A stretch of 44,365 nucleotides of DNA from Mesaphorura yosii. Its lineage: Eukaryota > Arthropoda > Collembola > Poduromorpha > Tullbergiidae. Position 1 is the first letter of the stretch, and the number at the start of each line of letters is the position of its first letter. The position numbers and the translations under genes were made by a program. Positions 16,099-29,600 of this stretch are shown in pieces. The DNA lies in NCBI GenBank assembly GCA_009869945.1, contig WIXG01000517.1:1-44365 (forward strand). The letters are read 5' to 3'. Under the pieces are notes generated by a model that searched no databases, had not been told where the DNA came from, and saw only the letters and a program-made list of their open reading frames with translations.

Positions 16099-19000
16099 CC
16101 ACAGTAAAGATTAATTTTATACACAATACGACTTAAGGCTACGACTACGGCAAAGAGAGACAAGAAATTCTTCTCGGAATTAATTTAAAAGTTTCGACCA
16201 CGCTCACGCACTCACTCATCTCCTCGACCAGCAATTTATGTTGCACAAGTTTCAAGTTTGAACTCTAAATTCTCATTCTCAGCTTGCTTCGTTGCTTGCT
16301 CATCTCAGAAGTTTATGCACATAAACAGTAAACCATAAAGGCAAAGTTTTAATAGTTTAAAGCATGGGATGAGCACTCTGTTAATGCTGAGACAGAATCT
16401 CATTCATCATTCATCACTCACCACCACAGCGCAGCACAGCGCATTTCGTAATTGAATTAGGAAGAATTGAAGTGCCTCATGCAACTTTAATGTCAGGAGG
16501 TCAGGTTTATTTCAATAGAAAATCCACGCCACAAACACGACGGTATCGCGCGCATGAACCGAGTCCACGTGCTACATGCTACAGGATATGACAGCTACAA
16601 ATTATTTATAAGATACGGCATTCCGCGTCCACGTCTTACAATTAATATTTGATTGATTCCAGGTACCGTTTCCAAGAACAGGCCAGAAAATGTAGCGCGA
16701 GTCCGAGTCCATGAAATAGTGCAATTAGCAGTAAATACGATTGATATTCGAGAATGACATTAATTTACCATGCTTGCACGATTGCCTTCTCAGAATTCTA
16801 ATCGAAGAATCAACGAACAGCAGAGACGAAGCATAGCAAGCATAGAGCACGTTTCGTTGGAGCCGAATTAATCCTTTTCGGGGGAAACGTGCTTCACGCC
16901 AAGTCTAAAGCGTAAGAACTAAGCTCGGGCTTCACGGCTCCAATACCCAGTTCCAGGCAAAGGCAACAGGCAAGCCTGACTACTTCGTTTCGCTTGAAAG
17001 GTCAGTTATCCATCCATTACTTTACCTTACCTTACCTCGCTCGTTGTTGTGAGCTCGGCTCGTCCTACGGAGATTGCCAGTTTCGCAAGTCATAAATTCA
17101 CTATTCGCAAGTAAATCGCCTCCACGCTTGTTTTGCTAAGCCGAACGACGCTCGTGCATCGAAAAGTAGACTCAAAGCCCAAGCCAAAGTCAAAGCCCGA
17201 GAATGGCTTCATTTATTTTTAATCCAACTTTCCGAGTATTTGTGCTCACTTCTCATTTTCGCTGCTGCTCAGCGTGCCACGCGTCCGCGTCGCGAGAAAT
17301 CTGATTATTATTAAACATGAGATTCCATGAAAATTGACCTTAGCTGCATGGAATGGCAAGGCATGGCTTGGCTTGGCTCTACCCAGAATAATGTGATGCC
17401 TGTGATTGCCACTCCCAGTACCAAGTAAAAGTAATATAATTGTATTTACACTTGGGCTTGAACTCATTTGGATTCCTATTATGCTCGATAATTCAATTCA
17501 TGCTCTCGTATTCATGTTTCACGTGAATTCTGAACTCTGAGTTCGTGCAATGAAAGGCAAGAAAGACACCCAAAAAAGGGAACGATGATATGATACAGAT
17601 TCTTGGGAAAAGTGAGAAAGCTCTCTCCTCCACGTGATTCTGAGTTCTGAGCCGTGCTGTGCTGTGCAAGAAATTCGTGGAAAGGATACCCAGCGCAGGA
17701 AACTTCATAAACTCCATCTCGGTTTCGTAAGTTGCTTCCTATTCTTCTCTTCTCAGTACGCGCTATTGACTCCATCCGCCTTGCTCTTATTCTGTTCCAT
17801 CATCACAAGACAGACGCGGGCGGCGAGCAGGCAGCAGGCAGGCATGGCACAGAAACCCGAGAGAGAAGCTTTTAAGATATTTCAGAGAAGAAGTCTTGTT
17901 AAAATTCAGATTCCGAGAAATTCTTCTTCCTTACTGCTTTCTTATTACTTCTTGCTTCTTACTGCCGTGCTGTGTGGGCATTCACATTAGCGTTGGCATT
18001 TGGGGATTCAAGGAACTGGTCGCTAAGAATTCAGTGCAGCTCAGTGCAAACGCAAGCGTAAGCGTAAGAAGTGGATTATCCCGTAAAGCAAAGACTTTTC
18101 TTCGTATTACTCTACTCAGTCGGAAGTCGTAATCTTCATGGCCGTGCCCATGCTATGCCTTAACAAAATACGGAATACGGAAAATAGGCCAATGTACGAA
18201 TGTGAATGTATGCTCACGCTATGGGGAATTTGAGACCAGACTCGGAGCCGTGTTCATGCTCGTTCTATATTGTTTACGACTTGTCAATTGAAGCCTGGGA
18301 CAATATCGACTCGAACTGGACTGGACTCGATCCTTGCTCGACGCTCGCACGTCGTATTTATGTTCAGATACAAGTTCCCCTGCCACTGGGCTATTCTCGC
18401 CTGTCTGGCCCAAATTCCAAAGAATTCAATGAAACAAGAAACAACAACGAATAAGTGACTGCGACTGGTACCCTGCCTGCCGTAAATTGAAATTTCTTGT
18501 AAATACTACGAATACGGCCGGCCACGCGAACGCGAGGGGAATTGCCCAAAACGAAGACGGAAATTAATTTTTCTGGAAAGACGCAGAAAAGGTCAGCATT
18601 TAAATGGAAATGTACGATCCTTGTCACCTAAAATCCACGATGACGCCAGTACTCGAACCTAGTACAATTTCGTTATTTTTCTGTTGCGTTGTAAGAATTT
18701 CTCTGAGTCAGAAGCACATTCAGGCACGCTGAGATACGAATAAGAAGAGCGCTCGCTGTCGCAGTGGGTATTTGTCACGCACTAGCTCGCTGTTGCTGCG
18801 TTGAGAATCCAATCCTTAAATGTCAAGGTTACGGTGAAATCCTTCGGAGGTGTATTGACTTGGGCACAAATGCCCAAGGTCAATAAATATCTGGTCAAGG
18901 CAAAACAATACGCGCACGTACGCATGCAGAGACTCAACTTACGATTTCCACAGAATTCCAAATGACAAATGACAATTTCCATTTTCACATTTGAAATTCA

Positions 19001-19636
19001 AAGTTGGCAAAGCAAAGGTTTGAACACATGTCGGAATTTCTAATGAAGCACGAAGCATAAGCAGCTAGAATCAAGAATTAATATTAAATTTATGGGCAAA
19101 TAGCAAAATAGCAAGCCAATTACCATGAATCGGAAACAAATTCTTGTGAATTCAGGATTCTTGAGCTGTACGGGTCACAAGAGTTCAGTTCAACAGTCAA
19201 GTGCTTTCACACTCATATACGGCCGATTGGCGATTACGATTACGCAATTGTAATTTGGAGTCCGGGCAGTGGCACACACTGCCGTATTTCCCACGAATTA
19301 TTCATTCGGTCAATATATAATGCCAATGTAAATAACGCGTTGCAATGTAACATGGCACTTGGCATATGAAGTTGTCCTGTCGTGCACGTGTTTGGCAAAT
19401 GCATAAATTCGCTGTAAAATTTCAAGTGCAGCTGGATGTATTGGCAATGGCATTCGGGCATTAGCATTACCAATGGCAAGATTTTCAAGCTACGGCTACG
19501 GGAAAGCTCCGATTAGATATCGCAATACGTATAATTGTGAATTGATTGCGAATAGCGAATTCATGCTAAATATGGAAAATGATAATGACAATGGCAAGTG
19601 TTAACATCATCAGTCATCTGAGTTCACCGCTACATA

Positions 19637-19654
19637 CTATGACTATGACTATGA
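19637..19654 (+). repeat. (CTATGA)3 hexamer repeat
   Basis: Three perfect CTATGA units in non-coding DNA. Confidence 0.8.
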
Positions 19655-20457
19655 CAAGCCAGAGCAAAGCAGATAAAATTAGTTGGAAATCTCAAGCTTA
19701 GCTACACCTACAACGTTGAGTGAGTTGAGTGAGTACAACTACAACTAAGCGGGATGGTATCATGTAGGACTCATACGGTAGGAAAGCCCGCAGTATAAAG
19801 TACACAACGTAGTACAGTTTTTGCTCATTCAGGCTTTGGCCGTCCTCGAGTCGAGTCCGCGCACAACAAGCAGGTTGAGACTTGAGATTCGCGAACACAT
19901 TCGCAAATCGCGTCATCCTCGTACTCGTACGTACACACTTTAAAGTGATCTCTTTTGGTAGTTTCATTAATTTATTACCCGTATTACTACTCAGTTAATT
20001 GTTCGCAGTGCTTAATTCAGTGTCCATTCCTTGCATTCGTACGTATTTGCAATTTGGCAATTTGCATTCTCGTCCCGTTGTGGTTTTATCGGCGTGATTC
20101 TTGGAATTTGGAAGCAACAAGTCACATTCAACGCGATAAAGAATTACAATTGCACGTGCGTTGTGGTCAGCGAGGATTTCTGTGAGTTGGACCGGACTGG
20201 ACCTGAATTTGACGTAAATTCTTAGTATTTACAGCGCAGAGGCGGAGCAGACAGTCAGTGAACAACTTGATACCAATACCAAAGAGCAAAAACCGGTTTA
20301 GTTTACATTATACGCAGTCGCCCTTCGCAAATCGCAAAAACAAGAACGCAAGTACCTCGTAGTAAGTTTGTTCCACTCTTTATTATCAAAGTCACGACCA
20401 GGATCAAGATCAGCATTCAACTTTCAGCACTGGTCACCTCAAAGTCTTACGTTCAAG

Positions 20458-20552
20458 GTACGTCATCTCAATTTATCTTATCTTCAACGCAGTCTGCAGT
20501 GCTGCGGTATTCTTCGACGTTGTAAGCTAACAACTTTTATCTCATTCACCAG
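20458..20552 (+). other. candidate 5' UTR intron of the SOCS gene
   Basis: A good donor (CAAG/GTACGT) at 20458 and an acceptor with pyrimidine-rich lead (ATTCACCAG) ending at 20552 bound a 95-nt segment, the typical intron size in this window. It lies about 285 nt before the start codon. Transcript evidence is needed; weak. Confidence 0.25.
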
Positions 20553-20837
20553 AACGTCAGACAGACAGTGAAAACGCCAGAACAGAATTATTTATCAAAG
20601 CCAAAGCGGAAGCAACACTTCCAAGAATCGCCGTCATAAGTCATAACGCAGCACACAGAGGAAGAGAAAAAGAGACACGGCACACATTCTAGATTCAGAG
20701 CCAGCGCTAACGTCAACAAACAAGCTAGAAGCACAGGTCCCAGTTCGTGCTCACAAGCAATTAAGTCAAATCTGCCTGAATACGGAAACGGACTCCCCGT
20801 GTCTTCGCCGTCGCCCTGTCTATCGTGAATCGTGTTT

Positions 20838-23800
20838 ATGTTCCTCCTAGACAAATTGCCTACAATGGCTACAGTGCAAGATCTCATGTGTTATCAAATC
20901 AACAAGTTCCACAGAACAACGACGCTGCACCCGCCCGGCAAAGTGACTGCACCTACACCAGCCACGACCACGGTCGCATCGCAACCTTCGTCACCTACAA
21001 TTAAGGCGGGCACTCCAACCGAGTCGGAGAATCTGAAGACCGGGGTCAATGCTGAGCCAAACAGGCTGAAGACTGCCTGCTCCTGCAAATGTCAGTCCAG
21101 CGGCAACAGTAAGAGTAAATGCACTGAAGACTCTGGATCGCTGGAGTTGGTGTACTATTACTGCCCAGACTGTGAGCGCGAGACGAAGAAGTCAAGAACA
21201 CTCCGATTCGGTTCTGGTGGAGACGTCTTTGTGGACAAGAGTCATCACACGTACTACAATACACTTAATCCTCCTCCTCTGCCACCTCCACCGTCCGCTG
21301 CTGCGACTGCTAACACAAACTCAAAATCTAGCAGTGCCACAGCCACGACCACCGCAACTGTCAATGTCAATGCCAAAGACGACGATGACGACGGCTCGTC
21401 CGACAGCGGCAGCACACTCACAGTCAACATCAACCTGCCAAAAAGATTTGACTTCAAGCTCCTCTCCAATCAGTCGCATCACCTACATGTGAATATCAGT
21501 ATTAGTGAGAATAAGAACAGCAAGCAGCGGGCACTCGCGTCGCTGCCCTCCTCACCGAATGCAATCTCACGGGCGGACAACAGCGAACAGTCACATTCCT
21601 TCACGTTCACGGCTGGACACTTGCATAGCAGCAGCAGCTGTGGTCGCATTGATGAACTGAACAAAGACTGGGCCAAGCATGACACTAAACACAATCTGCA
21701 TTTGAGTGGGTGGTACTTTGGCAAAATGGATTGGCAGGTAATAATGGATTTCAGTACTGCATAATAAATATGTTTGTCCTGGCATGATAAAGGTTAATTC
21801 CTATTTCAATGGAATTCCACTCCTACCTTTCCCGTATAATGTCAATTTGTAGTACTTTGAATTACTGTGATTACTTGCTTTAGTTTGAATGAAATTCCAA
21901 TGAAATTCTAATGAAATGCCAATCCAAGCCACGTCACGTCACATGGAAAGTACAGGTCAGGAAAGGCCTACAATGACAAATCTTTTCTTTCTGACCCTCC
22001 AGAATTCGATTCGAGTACTCAAATCGACACCAATCGGCACATTTCTCCTTCGAGACTCGGGCGACCCAAAATATTGCTTTTCGCTGAGTATTCAGACGGA
22101 GCACGGACCAATCTCATCTCGAATCAGCTACCGCAACGGGAAATTTCGCTTGGACTCGCAAGATCATGTGAGCGACATGCTGCCGTCCTTCTCGAACGTC
22201 ATCAGTCTCGTGGAGCATTACATCAAGTTTGGACTCGTCAAGAATGCGTCTGGACGACAGGTGAGGCAACAGCAAAACTTCCAGACTCTACCTAAACGTA
22301 GCGCGTGTACATTACGTGATGATGAAATGACGCGATAAAGCCTAGTCTACCGTCTTACATGGCAGTAAATTGTTTTAGACGTGCAACACTTGTCATTATT
22401 GCATATTTGCAAATTGCACTTAGCCATTAGCTCATCGAATGTGTAGGCGAATGCGAATCGAATTATACATGCACGTCGTAGCGTAGGCAGACAGGCAGGC
22501 AATTGAGGTTGAGGTAGTCATCATGTGTAGACATGGCTGGTTAGTAACTACAAAGTACCTGTCGTTATCGTTACGTCACGTGAAACAACTTTTAGCAATC
22601 AGCACTTCACCGTGCTGTGCTGCGTAAAGTAAAGTGGAGGATTCTAGGAATTGACAAAAGGATCAGATCATGTGCCCATGCCATAATAATCATCATAATT
22701 ATAGAAATTCGCATCGCTAGACTACGACACGGCAATTTCTAATATTTCCATGTAGGATTATGTTGTTGTGTAGTTAAGTTTCACATGTGTCCTGTGTTCT
22801 GTGTCCTTACGGTCGTATTTCTGGAACTGGCATACAAGTAACAGTAACTTACTACTAGACAGGAGAGAACAACAAGTGTCCAATTATAATTTCGTTCGCA
22901 GTAATTTGAAACTCCTCCTGCCAGAACAGCGCAGCCCTTCTGAGACTGCTTTTGGAAAGTTTGCGTCGTGTTGTGTTGAGAATTATGACACGATGGCACC
23001 ATGAAAATATCGAAATATGCCATCGCTGCTGACTCACTTCTCGATGTGCACAGTCAGTGTTGAATCTGTAATTAGCAGCAGCTGAAGGTAAAGGAGGCCG
23101 AACCCCGTAGAGCAGTGAGGCGGCCGAGCTCTGAAATTAGCTTGACCTTTGAACGAATGAGCGAGCGGCCAATAATGACATAATCTACTTGTAAAGCTGT
23201 GAATTGGTGCTTAGCCTTTTGACGCGTTTGGCGTAATTGGCTCAAGTGTCACGCATGATGTGACGTATCGACATATGTGATGTGACGTGATGTGTCATCT
23301 TCTCGAATATGGAGCCCAAACACCAAACGTCAAGTGTTGATTCATATGAACATGAAAGTCGAAAGTCAAAAGTGGATGAAGATTCCTTTCTTATGATTTA
23401 CGAGTGTAATTTATCAGAGGTATTTATCTTTGAGTAACCTGAAGCGTCACGTCGCGTTACAAGAATCTGATTACAAGTCTCCACTCTCCACTGAGAGACT
23501 TCCTGTGAACTCGAAATGACATGCGAACGCAATTGCGAATATTCTCTTCTCTGAGCTGCCAAGTAAACAAACTCCATATAAAGGCGCTGAAATCTGAAAA
23601 CTGCGACTAGTGACTGGCGACTTGTAGCAGTTTTCACTGAATTTTATTTCTTTAGCTAGCTGTGTATGCTATTTCTTTGTCAAGTGGGTTACTGTGTATG
23701 TGTACAAATGTACTGCAAGGCTTGAACAATGGAGTCATTAAATTAATAATGACTGTACGAATGCAGTATGCAATTTTACTGTTTAATGACAAGGCAGTGA

Positions 23801-25018
23801 TTGACTTATTGACACAATGACACAGTGCCGTGCTGCTGTCGGCTCACTGCTTGCTTGTAGTCACTGTCCCACCGAATTCTTTAACGTTTGCGTTGGCGTA
23901 GGTTATGTACACGCTACGCACATCACGTCAGCCCGCGTGTGTGCATTTGTGCACGCAATTAACACATGGCGAGGCCGGCCAACCCTCTGATAAGCGAAAT
24001 TCGCTGTAAATTAAGCTACAGCGTCAAGTATCGAATTTTGCATGTGCCGCTGCTGCTATGCTCACGTACACAAGCAGAAAGCAGAATAGAATTGCATTTT
24101 CAGGCTTGTTATTAGCGAGGCGAAGCTAATTGGACTTTCTGCATCACGCTTGCAACTCGCAAAAGTACATTCAGTGGAAACCTTGCGATTGCTTGAGAAT
24201 TGAATTGCCTGCCTGTCTGCGTTTCCACGAACAGTTAGGTACCAACCGGCGTGAGACGCGCTGACGAGCCCACATTTTCAGTTTTCGTAGGGATTAACGA
24301 GTAAACGAGCTGTTGCTGCGACTGCATTATTGATGAGTCAGAGGATTAGAAGAAGTGTTCAATGGTCACGCCAGCGCAGCAATTGTCGGGCTTCGTACCG
24401 GATGCTGTTGCTGCACAAAGTATGAAAAGCATTTTTCCGACTTCACTCGCTACTCTTCTTATCAAGTACGCTAAATTTTGATGTGTCATTACCATCATCA
24501 TTACCTGAGTGTTCAGCGTTAATGCTTACCATAAATCGCGAATTGCAGCAACGGCAATGAATGATTCATTCATAAAATACAGCGTAAGCTTATTCGCCAT
24601 GCTAAAAATAGGACATGGCACACAAGACACAACCTTGACTAATGCGCGAAGGTGTCGAAGTCGACTGTCATGATTTTATTGTGCTAGCTTCGTAAATCTC
24701 AAATGTAATTATTTGATTATTATTTATTCGTGGCTCGTGATCATTTCATCATCACCATCGAGTTCTCAGTAGGCCGTGCAACGGGAATGTCAATCTAATC
24801 ATAAATCTTGTCTTTGTGCGTTACAGGTGTGGGTAGATTCTCACGGACTCACATTCTCGCCAATACACCTGAAGGAACCAAAGAAGAAATTCGTGCCGTC
24901 ACTGCAACACGCGTCACGATTAGTTATTAACCGCAATCTGGACCGCATTGACATCAGCCGGCGCGATGTGCCGCCGAGCATTCAAAACTATCTGAATAAG
25001 TATCCGCATACTGTGTAG
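20838..25018 (+). CDS. SOCS2/CIS-like suppressor of cytokine signalling (SH2 + SOCS box)
   Basis: Adaptor that docks on phosphotyrosines through SH2 and recruits an elongin B/C-cullin E3 ligase through the SOCS box, damping JAK/STAT signalling. Exons 20838-21737, 22003-22260 and 24827-25018, all phase 0, give 449 residues. An in-frame TGA at 20826 bounds the start; the second ATG at 20865 has the better context and may be the true start. Residues 1-290 are low complexity: a Cys group (CSCKC...CPDC), a PPPLPPPP run, and Ser/Thr/Ala and Asp tracts. SH2 begins at SGWYFGKM and has the FLLRD phosphotyrosine-binding Arg at about residue 317. The SOCS box is recognisable from PSLQHASRLVINR to the C-terminal YLNKYPHTV, which resembles SOCS2/CIS rather than SOCS5-7. 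Intron 2 is 2.6 kb, the longest in the window. Confidence 0.9.
22261..24826 (+). other. long second intron of the SOCS gene
   Basis: GTGAGG donor and TTACAG acceptor. No embedded gene is seen on either strand. It has one TTCYNRGAA site (22642) and several HSE-like TTCnnGAA pairs. Base composition and simple-sequence texture match the flanking gene-poor DNA. Confidence 0.7.
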
Positions 25019-25296
25019 TAGCGTCTACAGCGTGTATTGACGAATTTTATTGCCACCTACCACAACATCCACATCCTCAGCACACCAAGTCAAATCTCCT
25101 GTAAACCACAAACTGTATAATTAATATATTTGTGTGTAAGACGCAGCAATTTATTACCTTGTATTCTTCTTTTACTGATGCATTTTGAATTGATATTGAT
25201 ATTTGTCAGTCAATTGATATACTTTTTTGTCAGCTTTCTTGTACTTGTGACTTGAGCGTTTTGTTTGCAAGCTAAGGCTACGTGGAAAATGAACCA

Positions 25297-25302
25297 AATA
25301 AA
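25297..25302 (+). terminator. possible poly(A) signal of the SOCS gene
   Basis: AATAAA about 280 nt after the stop. Confidence 0.45.
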
Positions 25303-26621
25303 TTCCTATTTTTGTACCGAGAAATGCCGACGACGTTGATAAAAGAGAAGCCATTCACTTATTTGTCTTCTTGTGCTGAGGGTTGAGAAGTTTCTTGGAA
25401 AATAGCGTTGAAGAAAAGCTAGATGCAGTGATAAAATCGAATGGGAGGCTTCTCCCTTGCTGCAGCTGATCACTGATTCTTATTCTGGTTGAGAATACTG
25501 ATGACTAGTTCTTCATGTCAACAGATTTCTCACCACTGTGACTTCAGTCGAAAATATTTTGATTGAGTCGTTGCCTTACATGCCTGTCAATCCAATTCAC
25601 GCCATTCTACTGCGGGTATATATAGTTTAAATGAGTCCTTTGCTAGTTTGCAGCTGGGCCGAAGAAACAGAAAGAAAGTTGATTATGTTATTAGTGTTTC
25701 ATTGGAATTCTCAGTTTACAAATCACGCCTGTGTTCTTGCATTTCAAATTCAAGCCTGCCTGCCTGCATTGAAGTTTAGATTCGGCTGACTTCACTTTCA
25801 TTAGAAATGATTACTTCACAGCCACCACAACACAGACCAAAGAATGTAGCTTAGCTTACAGCTTTGCTTCATCATTACCATCATCAGTTTAATTACAGGC
25901 CGATGAATAGCGGAACAGTCATACTATTCGTAGCCTGCGTATTCTTCTCATGCCTCTGCCTGCCGTCTTGTTTTGATTCTGGTAATTGCTGTTGTGGTTT
26001 TCTTTGAATTTCTTCGTGCTCCTCAAAAGTTTTCTGCTTCAATCAATCTCCCATTCTTCTTCTTTGTACAGTGGGGTGAATTTCCATTGAAATACCAGTC
26101 CCAGTTGATAGTGGATGGTGACGCGGTGGTAATTAATCAATTTCAAGTGAATTGGCGATGCTTCGTTGTTTGCTTTGACTGTGTAACACATTTTGTCGAT
26201 GTCGATTTGGTATTCAACGCCGTGCCATGCTGAAGCATGCGATTAAAGTTAAAACGAAAACACAAGCCAAAGCCACCTTAAGCAAGCCGAGCTTAAACAT
26301 AGTTAGCATGCTTAGGTTTGGCTAAGCGAGTGAGTTAGCTCGTAGTTTCTCCACGTTCTGTCTTTAATTTTGGTCGATTTAGTCGATTTTGTCAACTTTT
26401 TGGTCAAAGAAGAATAAGCCAAGTGGAAATTCGTTGGAATTATTGGACGAGTGAAACCAAGCGTCAATTTCACAAAAGGCACGACGCGTGTTGCGCGCAA
26501 GAAAAGATAAAGAGCAATATTGAATTTTGGTCCGTGAGCTCTTTAGCCACTTCAGCATGAAAAAGACACACTCGAGTCCATTCCAATTCCACTCACCCAT
26601 CCAAAGTAATACAGGCCAGGT

Positions 26622-26638
26622 GAAGGCAGGCAGGCAGG
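26622..26638 (+). repeat. (GGCA)n short tandem repeat
   Basis: Consecutive GGCA units in non-coding DNA. Shorter GGCA runs recur elsewhere, e.g. near 32013. Confidence 0.6.
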
Positions 26639-29600
26639 ATTTCGACCAATTCGTATGGATTTGAATCAAATAATACCGACATTCCATATCTGTCATTTCC
26701 CGGCAACCCGTGCCTGAGTGCCTGTGCTCAAAGCTTAATGCCAATGCCCATAGCCTCTGCTCTGCTCATAATTCCAGGAACCTTTTCACCGTTCAGGCAT
26801 ACATCACATAAAATGCTAATCAGAGAATGATTTCTTGGAATTTGTTCCGTATGACGCTTAATGCGAATACGAATATCTCTGTGTGCCTGCAATGCCCGAT
26901 AGCACGGCACAGCGAGATGACTATTATTTCCATTGTGTGCCATCGCCATCGCAAACATTGCCCCACTTTGATGAAGCGGTTCATACAAAAACTCAAACTC
27001 TTTTCATGTCCGCTTTGATGAGGAGTCTGAGCATTCAGCCGAGAGCCGTTAGTCCAAGCGTGCAGTCAAGAGATTACGATTTCCACGGAATTCGGGCAGA
27101 CACAGAATCGCTTCTTTAATTGAATAGAAATTGGATCCTGTGCCATTATTAGGAATTCCAGTGAACTGAACTGAACAGAATCTGAACTGGGTCATTAAAA
27201 GACAACTTGACTTGGCTTCGACTGGGCCTGGAGTCTCGAGATTGTCGTGATCGAGACGATTCTCCCGTGTTCCGTGTCCCCACGGGATGAAATTCTGAAG
27301 AGCGCAGTAAGCCGTAAGCTGTAAGCTGGTATTGCCATTGCATTTAGAGAAAGTGAGAGAAGAGAAGATAAATAATGAGATTTCTATTTCTGCGTATATT
27401 TCCACATTTCACCGACTCGCTCCGCATTTTCATTCGCTCAGCACCACACAGCACAGCTCTGAAGAGTTCGCATTCGCGATTCCTGGAATCGGAATCGCAT
27501 AGAGCACAACCAACACATGACATGGCAAGGCATTGCCATGTAAAGCGAAGAGAAGAACTCGTTCTTTCGTTCCTTGTTCGATGCTTTTGCTATTGCTTTT
27601 ACTCTCCTGGCTTGGCTTGTCTGTTGGTTCTTTTGGCCTGGCTCAGTGAATCGTGTCGTGAGTCTCTGGCTGGCCCGACTTTAACGCACTGGCAGCACTG
27701 GCAATTATGTTATTTTGCGTCAGAATATTTTCTCGCGAAAATCAATCTTTTTGCCACGGACTGTCATCACATCTGTTGGGCTTGTGCTTTGTTCAAGTGC
27801 CGTGTACTCAGGTAGTCATGAAAGAATATGACGACTGACTTTCTTTGCACATACTTTCACCTTGTCTGCTTTGTAGGAATTACAATTATTGCGAATTTCA
27901 ATTCGCGAATGCAAACTCGCAAGCGAATTTCGTCTGAATCTTCAAACCACATTCGACAAAGCACAAAAAAGTGAAACTTTTAATGGAAAAAGTATTTGCT
28001 TTTACTTTATTCTCAACTCGATAAATTTTCTAATTTAAAATTTCTTGGGAAATTTGGAATTCGCCTCCCGGCGCGTGGCGCGACGGCGCCAAGTGGTGTG
28101 GCATGCTGCATTTGAAGCAGTTCGCAGTACGGGGAAAGGAAAGCAGAAATGCGATTTTGACTCAATTTGCAATCCAATTTGTGCACCGGCAACTTTTCAT
28201 GCAAAGCGGGTTAATTCGAGGAATTACGGGCCGAGGGCAAAGCATAGTAGCACGCTCAAAAATTGCATTAGCTCAATTTTTCTCTGGAACTTACTTGAAC
28301 GTGGAAAAACGCAAGCATACGAACTCTTGTGGTACCAAGTTTCAATTATTGCCATTTCTTCGAGTCTTGCGTGGCGTGCATTCGCAATTCGCGTGGGCAA
28401 GCAGGAGGGAAAGGGAAATGTTAAAGACCAAGGAAAGAAAGATAATTATAAATCTTATCCGTGCCATGCCGTGTATTCGTCTGTTTTCTGGAATTATGAA
28501 ACACGACACTTCGTATGCTTCGTGTTCGTTTCATTACGCGTCGGTTCTTTGAAATGGAAGTGGAAGTCAATTATTATTGTCAATACGAACGCACGGAGAA
28601 GCGCGCGTTCGTAGCTTACGCGACATTTATTTGTGTCGTCGAGTGGAGCATCTCAGATTTCTGAGCCTTCTATTCACATTTCGTGGAAGTGTTTTTGATG
28701 TCCCGCCGTTTTTGAAGTCCCACTCATATCATCAAGCAAATAGACAAATCCAAATGGTGAATCTATTCTTGTCTTCCACGAAAATCAATCACAACTCACA
28801 AATTCACATTCATGAATGTTTACTCCTCCGAACAACGCAATGGCAGGTGCAGGAATCGAATTGAAATTCAAATTAAAGCAAACGCTGACTGACAAAGCAT
28901 TGAACAACCACAATTTTGAGTTACTTTCAAATATAGGACGTATTTGAAGAGGAAGAAGTTCATGGTTCATCCTTTGCGTGTGTTCCAGTGAAATTTCTCC
29001 CCTCGCTTCCTATTTCGAGTGTTCATTGGAAATCCGGCGGCTCGGCTTGGAGGAAGAGTGGATCTGACAACTGAAGCTTTGATTCTGGTGAAGTTCGTCT
29101 ATTCCATTGAATCATTGAACGCGAACGAGAATGGCGAATGGCAATGACGGCCACTCAAACTCCAAACTTACTTTGCTGATTGCTGATGTCAACACTTAAG
29201 TTCCAGCTCCGTCTTTATTATTCTTGGAAGAATGTCAAAGTCCCGAATTCGAAGTGAGACTCAAATTCAAACCAACAGGAAGAAAAACACGCGGAAACTG
29301 GAAAATTCAGGTTTGACAAAAGTCAGACCGAGACGAGACATCAAACTTGTACAGTTAATTCTTCGCTATTCGCTGGAAATTTATGCTCCTCTTTGTGCTT
29401 TGTCAGATGCCAATTTTGTTTGCTGGAAAATTTGAAAGCGAATGCGGGCATAAATTACTGAGAAGACGCGATTTTTCCTGCCCTGCTTGAAGCGACTGGT
29501 TTTTCTTTACGATTGAATTATAATCCGATTCTCTGTTCAGTGCAGAACCACGTCACAATAGAAAAATTAATCATCATCTCATCTTTCGCTCGCCTGTCTG

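Larger units (their letters stand above)
9794..20837. other. 11-kb gene-poor region upstream of the SOCS gene
   Basis: No gene supported. Open frames are short, many start only at GTG or TTG, and none has recognisable motifs. The DNA is cryptically simple: pentamer and hexamer runs such as (TTGGC)n, (CGCTA)n, AAGCCC and CTATGA recur, together with many GGAATTC- and TTC/GAA-containing words. About fourteen TTCYNRGAA palindromes lie here. The right end must hold the SOCS promoter and 5' UTR. Confidence 0.6.

Noticed and set aside
20832..20837. GTG as start of the SOCS coding region
   Set aside because: GTG is not a normal start in animals; ATG at 20838 or 20865 is preferred.
27375..27815. 146-codon ATG frame
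   Set aside because: The peptide is an unstructured mix with scattered Cys and Ser, lies in simple-sequence DNA with several TTC/GAA words, and matches nothing I recognise.
28045..28614. Two overlapping plus-strand open frames of 189 and 149 codons
   Set aside because: The longer starts only at TTG, the two frames overlap almost fully, the peptides have no domain, signal or coding bias, and no splice context supports either. Most likely chance openness.
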